A stretch of DNA of 64,000 bases, taken from positions 117,501-181,500 of the forward strand of contig NW_026111623.1 of NCBI RefSeq assembly GCF_024679095.1. The letters run 5' to 3'. This DNA comes from Eriocheir sinensis. Its lineage: Eukaryota > Arthropoda > Malacostraca > Decapoda > Varunidae. The notes below the pieces were generated by a model that searched no databases, was not told where the DNA came from, and was given only the letters and a program-made list of their open reading frames with translations. The position numbers were made by a program, and so were the translations under genes. Below are positions 57,111 to 64,000 of this stretch, in pieces (positions within the stretch are counted from its first letter, which is position 1; every line of letters starts with the position of its first letter).

Positions 57111-59464
57111 TTCATCTGTTCCTGAATATCGATGCACTTTCGTCTGTTCCTCAATATCGAGGTGCTTTTATCTGCTCCTCAATATCGAGGTGCTATCATC
57201 TGCTCCTCAATATCGAGGTGCTTTCATCTGATCCTCAATATCGAGGATCTATCATGTGCTTCTCAATATCAAGGTGCTTTCATCTGCTCTTCATTATCGA
57301 TTTGCTTTCATGTGCTCCTCAATATCGAGGTGCTTTCATCTTCTCCTCAATATCAAGGTGCTTTCATCTGCTCCTCAATATCAAGGTGCTTTCCTCTGCT
57401 CATCAATATCGAGGAGCTATCATCTGCTCCTCAATATCGAGGTGCTTTCATCTGCTCCTCAATATCGAGGTGCTATCATATGCTCCTCGATATCGATGTG
57501 CTTTCATCTGCTGCTCAATATCGAGGTGCTTTCATATGTTCGTCAATATCGAGGTGCTTTCATATGCTCCTTAATATCAAGGTGCTTTTATCTGATCCTC
57601 AATATCAAGGTGCTTTCATATGCTCTTCAATATCGAAGTGCTTTCATCTGCTCCTCCATATCGATGTGCATTCACCTGCTCCTTAATATCGAGGTGCTTT
57701 CATCTGCTCCTCAATATGAAGGTGCTTTCATCTGCTACTCAATATCAAGGTGCTTTCACCCGCTCTCCAATATCGATGTGCTTTCATCTGCTCCTCAATA
57801 TCAATGTGCTTTCGTTTGCTCCTCAATATCGAGGTGATTTCATCTGCTCCTCAATATCGATGTGCTTTCATCTGCTCCTCAATATCGATGTGTTTTCATC
57901 TGCTCCTCAATATCGAGGTGCTTTCATCTGCTCCTCAATATCAAGGTGCTTTCATCTGCTCCTCAATATCTATGAGCTTTCATATGCTTCTCAATATCAA
58001 GGTCCTTTCATCTGCTCCTCAGTATGGAGGAGCCATCACTTGCTCCTCAATATCGAGGTGATTTCATCTGCTCCTCAATATCGAGGTGGTTTCAACTGCT
58101 CCCCAATATCGATGTGCTTTCACCTGCTCCTCAATATCGAGGTGCTTTCATTTGCTCCTCAATATCGATGTGTTTTCATCTGCTCCTCAATATCGATGTG
58201 CTTTCATTTGCTTATCAATATCGAGGTGCTATCATCTGCTCCCAAAATATCGATGTGCTTTCATCTGCTTATCAATATCGAGGTGCTTTCATCAGCTCCT
58301 CAATATCGAGGTGCTTTCATCTGGTCCTCATTATCGATGTGCTTTCGTTTGCTCCACAATATCGATATGCTATCATCTGCTGATCAATATCGAGGTGTTA
58401 TCATCTGCTCCCCAATATCGATGTACTTTCATCTGCTCATGAATATCGATGTGCTTTTATCTGCTCATCAATATCGAGATCCTTTCATCTGCTCATCAAT
58501 ATCGAAGTGCTATCATCTGCTCCTCAATATCGATATGCTTTCATCTGCTCCTCAATATCGAGATGCTTTCATCTGCTCATCAATATCGAGGTGCTATCAT
58601 CTGCTCATCAATATCGATATGCTTTCATCTGCTCCTCATTATCGATATGCTTTCATCTGATCCTTAATATCGAGGTGCTTTCATCTGCTCCTCAATATCG
58701 AGGTGCTTTCACCTGCTCCTCAATATCAAGGTGCTTTCACCTGCTCCTCAATATCAAGGTGCTTTCACATGCTCCTCAGTATCAAGCTGCTTTCAACTGC
58801 TCCTGAATATCAAGGTGCTGTCACCTGCTCCTCAATATCAAGGTGCTTTCACCTGCTCCTCTATATCGAGGTGCTTTCACCTGCTCCTCAATATCAAGGT
58901 GCTTTCACATGCTCCTCAGTATCAAGGTGCTTTCACCTGCTCCTCAATATCAAGGTGCTTTCACCTGCTCCTCAATATCAAGGTGCTTTCACCTGCTCCT
59001 CAATATTGAGGTGCTTTCATCTGCTCATCAATATCGATGTGCTTTCATCAACTCCTTAATATCGAGGTGCTTTCATCTGCTCCTCAATATCGAAGTGCTT
59101 TTATCTACTCCTTAATATCAAGGTGCTCTCATCTGCTCCTCAATATCGAGGTGCTTTCATCTGCTCATCAATATCGAGATGCTATCATCTGCTCCTTAAT
59201 ATCTATGTGCTTTCATCTGCTCGTCAATATCGAGGTGGTATCATGTGCTCCTCAATATCGAGATGCTTTCATCTCCTTCTCAACAGCGAGGTGCTTTCAT
59301 CTACTCCTCAATATCAAGGTGCTTTCGTCTCCTCCTCAACATCGAGGTGCTTTCACCTGTTCCTCAATATCGAGGTGCTATCAGGTGCTCGTCAGTATCG
59401 AGGTGCTTTAATCTGCTCCTCAATATCGAAGTGCTTTCACCTGCTCCTCAATATCGAGGTCCTT

Positions 59465-59640
59465 TCATCTGCTCCTCAATATCGATGCGCTTTCACCTGC
59501 TCCTAAATATCGAGGTCCTTTCATCTGCTCCTCAATATCGATGCGCTTTCACCTGCTCCTAAATATCGAGGTCCTTTCATCTGCTCCTCAATATCGATGC
59601 GCTTTCACCTGCTCCTAAATATCGAGGTCCTTTCATCTGC
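59465..59640 (+). repeat. 56-bp recent triplication
   Basis: Three consecutive, essentially identical dimers carrying ATCGATGCGCTTTCACC and CTAAATATCGAGGTCC. Their identity contrasts with the diverged surroundings. Confidence 0.82.
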
Positions 59641-62600
59641 TCCTCAATATCAAGGTGCTTTCATCTGCTCCTCAATATCGAGGGTCTTTCAACTGCTCCT
59701 CAATATCAAGATGCTTTCATCTGCTCCTTAATATCGATTTGCGTTCATCTTCTCATCAATATCGAGGTGCTTTTATCTGCTCTTCAATATCGATATGCTT
59801 TCATCTTCTCAATATCGAGGAGCTTTCATCTGCTCCTAAATATCGATGTGCTTTCTTCTTTTCAACATCGAGGTGCTTTCATCTCTTCCTGAATATCGAT
59901 GTACTTTCGTCTGTTCCTCAATATCGAGGTGCTTTTATCTGCTCCTCAATATTGAGGTGCTTTCATCTGCTCATTAATATCGAGGTGCTATCATCTGCTC
60001 CTCAATATCGAGGTGCTTTCATCTGCTCTTCAATATCGAGGATCTAACATGTGCTCCTCAATATCAAGGTGCTTTCATCTGCTCTTCATTATCGATTTGC
60101 TTTCATGTGCTCCTCAATATCGAGGTGCTTTCATCTTCTCCTCAATATCAAGGTGCTTTCATCTGCTCCTTAATATCAAGGTGCTTTCATCTGCTCCTCA
60201 ATATCGAGGAGCTATCATCTGCTCCTCAATATCGAGGTGCTTTCATCTGCTCCTCAATATCGAGGTGTTATCATATGCTCCCAAATATCGATGTGCTTTC
60301 ATCTGCTCATCAATATCGAGATGCTTTCATCTGCTCATCAATATCGATGTGCTTTTATCTTCTCAATATCGAGGTGCTTTCATCTCTTCCTGAATATCGA
60401 TGTACTTTCGTCTGTTCCTCAATAACGAGGTGCTTTTGTCTGCTCCTCAATATCAAGGTGCTTTCCTCTGCTCATCAATATCGAGGAGCTATCATCTGCT
60501 CCTCAATATCGAGGTGCTTTCATCTGCTCCTCAATATCGAGGTGCTATCATATGCTCCCAAATATCGATGTGCTTTCATTTGCTTATCAATATCGAGGTG
60601 CTTTCATCTGCTTCTCAATATCGAGGAGCTTTCATCTGCTGATCAGTATCGAGGTGCTATCATCTGCTCCTCAATATCGATATGCTTTCATCCGCTCCTC
60701 AATATCGATGTGTTTTCATCTGCTCCTCATTATCGATGTGCTTTCATTTGCTCCACAATATCGATATGCTATAATCTGCTGATCAATATCGAGGTGGTAT
60801 CATCTGCTCCCCAATATCGATGTACTTTCATCTGCTCCTGAATATCGATGTGCTTTCATCTGCTCATCAATATCGAGATGCTTTCATCTGCTCATCAATA
60901 TCGAGGTGCTATCATCTGCTCCTCAATATCGAGTTGATTTCATCTGCTCCTCAATATCGAGGTGCTTTTATCTGCTCCTCAATATCAATGTGCTTTCAAC
61001 TGCTCCTCAATATCGAGGTGATTTCATCTGCTCCTCAATATCGATGTGCTTTCATCTGCTCCTCAATATCAATGTGTTTTCATCTGCTCCTCAATATCGA
61101 GGTGCTTTCATCTGCTCCTCAATATCAAGGTGCTTTCATCTGCTCCTGAATATCTATGTGCTTTCATATGCTTCTCAATATCAAGGTGCTTTCATCCGCT
61201 CCTCTGTATGGAGGAGCCATCACCTGCACCTCAATATCGAGGTGCTTTCATCTGCTCGTCAATATCGAGGTTCTATCATCTGCTCCTCAATATCGAGGTG
61301 ATTTCATCTGCTCCTCAATATTGAGGTGGTTTCAACTGCTCCCCAATATCGCTGTGCTTTCACCTGCTCCTCAATATCGAGGTGCTTTCATCTGCTCCTC
61401 AATATCGATGTGTTTTCATCTGCTCCTCAATATCGATGTGCTTTCATCTGCTTATCAATATCGAAGTGCTATCATCTGCTCCCAAATATCGATGTGCTTT
61501 CATCTGCTCCTCAATATCGAGGTGCTTCTATCTGCTCATCATTATCGAGGTGCTATCATCTGCTCCTCAATATCGATATGCTTTCATCTGCTCCTCAATA
61601 TGGAGGTGCTTTCATCTGCTCCTCATTATCGATTTGCTTTCATATGCTCCACAATATCGATATGCTATCATCTGCTGATCAATATCGAGGTGCTATCATC
61701 TGCTCCCAAATATCGATGTACTTTCATCTGCTCATGAATACCGATATGCTTTCATCTGCTCATCAATATCGAGATGCTTTCATCTGCTCTTCAATATCGA
61801 TATGCTTTCATCTGCTCATCAATATCGAGGTGCTATCATCTGCTCCTCAATATCGATGTGTTTTCATCTGCTCCTCATTATTGATATGCTTTCATCTGCT
61901 CCTTAATATCGAGGTGCTTTCATCTGCTCCTCAATATCGAGGTGCTTTCACCTGCTCCTCAATATCAAGGTTCTTTCACCTGCTCCTCAATATCAAGGTG
62001 CTTTCACCTGCTCCTCAGTATCAAGGTTCTTTCAACTTCTCCTCAATATCAAGGTGCTTTCACCTGCTCCTCAATATCAAGGTGCTTTCACCTGCTCCTA
62101 TATATCGAGGTGCTTTCACCTGCTCCTCAATATCAAGGTGCTTTCACCTGCTCCTCAATATCAAGGTGCTTTCACCTGCTCCTATATATCGAGGTGCTTT
62201 CACCTGCTCCTCAATATCAAGGTGCTTTCACATGCTCCTCAATATCAAGGTGCTTTCACCTGCTCCTCAATATCAAGGTGCTTTCACCTGCTCCTCAATA
62301 TCAAGGTGCTTTCACCTGCTCCTCTATATCGAGGTGCTTTCATCTGCTCATCAATATCGAGGTGCTTTCATCAACTCCTTAATATCGAGGTGCTTTCATC
62401 TGCTCCTCAATATCGAAGTGCTTTCATCTGCTCCTTAATATCAAGGTGCTTTCCTCTGCTCCTCAATATCGAGGTGCTTTCATCTGCTCCTTAATATCGA
62501 TGTGCTTTCATCTTTTGATCAATATCGAGGTGCTTTTATCTGGTCTTCAATATCGATATGCTTTCATCTTCTCAATATCGAGGAGCTTTCATCTGCTCCT

Positions 62601-64000
62601 AAATATCGATGTGCTTTTATCTTCTCAATATCGAGGTGCTTTCATCTCTTCCTGAATATCGATGTACTTTCGTCTGTTCCTCAATAACGAGGTGCTTTTG
62701 TCTGCTCCTCAATATCAAGGTGCTTTCATCTGCTCCTCAATATCAAGGTGCTTTCCTCTGCTCTTCATTATCGATTTGTTTTCATGTGCTCTTCAATATC
62801 AAGGTGCTTTCATCTGCTCTTCATTATCGATTTGTTTTCATGTGCTCCTCAATATCGAGGTGCTTTCATCTTCTCCTCAATATCAAGGTGCTTTCATCTG
62901 CTCCTCAATATCAAGGTGCTTTCCTCTGCTCATCAATATCGAGGAGCTATCATCTGCTCCTCAATATCGAGGTGCTTTCATCTGCTCCTCAATATGGAGG
63001 TGCTATCATATGCTCCTCGACATCGATGTGCTTTCATCTGCTGCTCAATATCGAGGTGCTTTCATATGCTCCTTAATATCAAGGTGCTTTTATCTGATCC
63101 TCAATATCAAGGTGCTTTCATATGCTCTTCCTTATCGAAGTGCTTTTATCTCCTCCTCTATATCAAGGTACTTTCATCTGCTCCTCAATATCAAGGTTAT
63201 TTCATCTGCTCCTCCATATCGATGTGCTTTCACCTGCTTCTTAATATCGAGGTGCTTTCATCTGCTCCTTAATATCAAGGTGCTTTCATCTGCTACTCAA
63301 TTTCAAGGTGCTTTCACCTACTCCTCAATATCGATGTGCTTTTATCTGCTCTTCAATATCGATGTGCTTTCATCTGCTCCTTAATATCGATGTGCTTTCA
63401 TCTGCTCCTCAATATGAAGGCGCTTTCATTTGCTCCTCAATATCGATGTGCTTTCACCCGCTCTCCAATATCGATGTGCTTTCATCTGCTCCTCAATATC
63501 GAGGTGCTTTTATCTGCTCCTCAATATCAATGTGCTTTCAACTGCTCCTCAATATCGAGGTGATTTCATCTGCTCCTCAATATCGATGTGCTTTCATCTG
63601 CTCCTCAATATCGATGTGTTTTCATCTGCTCCTCAATATCGATGTGCTTTCAAATGCTCCTCAGTATCAATGTGCTTTCACCTGCTCCCCACAATTGAGG
63701 TGGTATCATCTGCTCCTTAATATCGAGGTGCTTTCATCTGCTCCTCAATATCGAGGTGCTTTCATCTGCTCCTCAATATCGATGTGCTTTCATCTGCTCC
63801 TCAATATCGAGGTGCTTTTATCTGTTCCTTTATATCGAGGTGCTATTATCTGCTCCTCAATATCGTGGTGCTTTCATCTGCTAATCAATAGGGAGCTGTT
63901 TACATCTGCCCCTCAATATCAAGATGTTTTCATCTGCTCTTCAGTATCAAGGTGCTTTTATCTGCTCCTCAATATCGATGTGCTTTCATATGCTCCTCAG

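Larger units (their letters stand above)
44583..64000 (+). repeat. 28-bp satellite, right arm, about 690 copies, continuing past the window
   Basis: The same unit in opposite orientation (TCAATATCGAGGTGCTTTCA and TCTGCTCC). It is more diverged than the left arm and organised into higher-order repeats. The sequence starting TCAGTATCTAGGTGCTTTCT recurs near 44586, 47831 and 51514. ATATATATGT is at 45651, 48786 and 52525. ATCGGTGTGC is at 46941 and 50048. Further right, TCATTATCGATTTG recurs at 57291, 60086 and 62765, and GGTGGTTTCAACTGCTCCCC near 58085 and 61324. All long + frames here are products of the stop-free unit. The array runs to the end of the window. Confidence 0.96.

Noticed and set aside
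40144..64000. CRISPR array (28-bp repeats, thousands of bases)
   Set aside because: The 28-bp units are directly adjacent with no unique spacers, and the context is eukaryotic with retroelements; no cas genes.

Overview
This window looks like eukaryotic nuclear DNA from an arthropod, most likely a decapod crustacean (crab, shrimp or relative). Evidence: no bacterial gene organisation; several decayed CR1-group LINEs and other non-LTR retroelement pieces; a Penelope-like retroelement; two short interspersed repeats I associate from memory with decapods (28.53-28.70 kb and 35.58-35.69 kb); a short run of the arthropod telomere motif CCTAA; and a very heavy load of GA, CA, AT and polypyrimidine microsatellites. 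The species call is inference; the repeat content is read directly.

Layout. (1) 0-11.2 kb: microsatellite-rich DNA with a 140-bp tandem array (0.47-1.37 kb), a 105-bp purine array (2.74-3.47 kb), a degenerate ~200-bp array (5.08-6.2 kb) and little unique sequence. The one stretch here with protein-like composition is an ATG-less open frame at 10390-10620 (+). (2) 11.2-27.8 kb: tandem arrays back to back with almost no unique DNA between them: an ACGC-rich block, 68-bp units flanking five 235-bp units, about 86 copies of a 31-bp hairpin-forming unit, then 11.7 kb of a GC-rich 36-bp minisatellite. (3) 27.8-40.1 kb: a graveyard of retroelements on both strands (CR1-like LINEs, a zinc-knuckle LINE tail, a LINE endonuclease scrap, a Penelope-like reverse transcriptase with a hammerhead-like motif beside it), a foldback element, microsatellites, and a repeat family at 36.0-37.2 kb that shares a core with the 235-bp array. 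(4) 40.1-64.0 kb (window end): 23.8 kb of a 28-bp satellite, about 158 units in one orientation, an abrupt inversion at ~44.58 kb, then about 690 units in the other orientation with higher-order repeats of roughly 2.7-3.7 kb.

How it works together. I see no intact, clearly functional gene. All retroelement coding regions carry stops, frameshifts, truncations or lost active-site residues. The long open frames in the arrays are products of stop-free repeat units. The window reads as satellite or heterochromatin-like DNA; whether it is pericentromeric, subtelomeric or interstitial cannot be told from the sequence alone.
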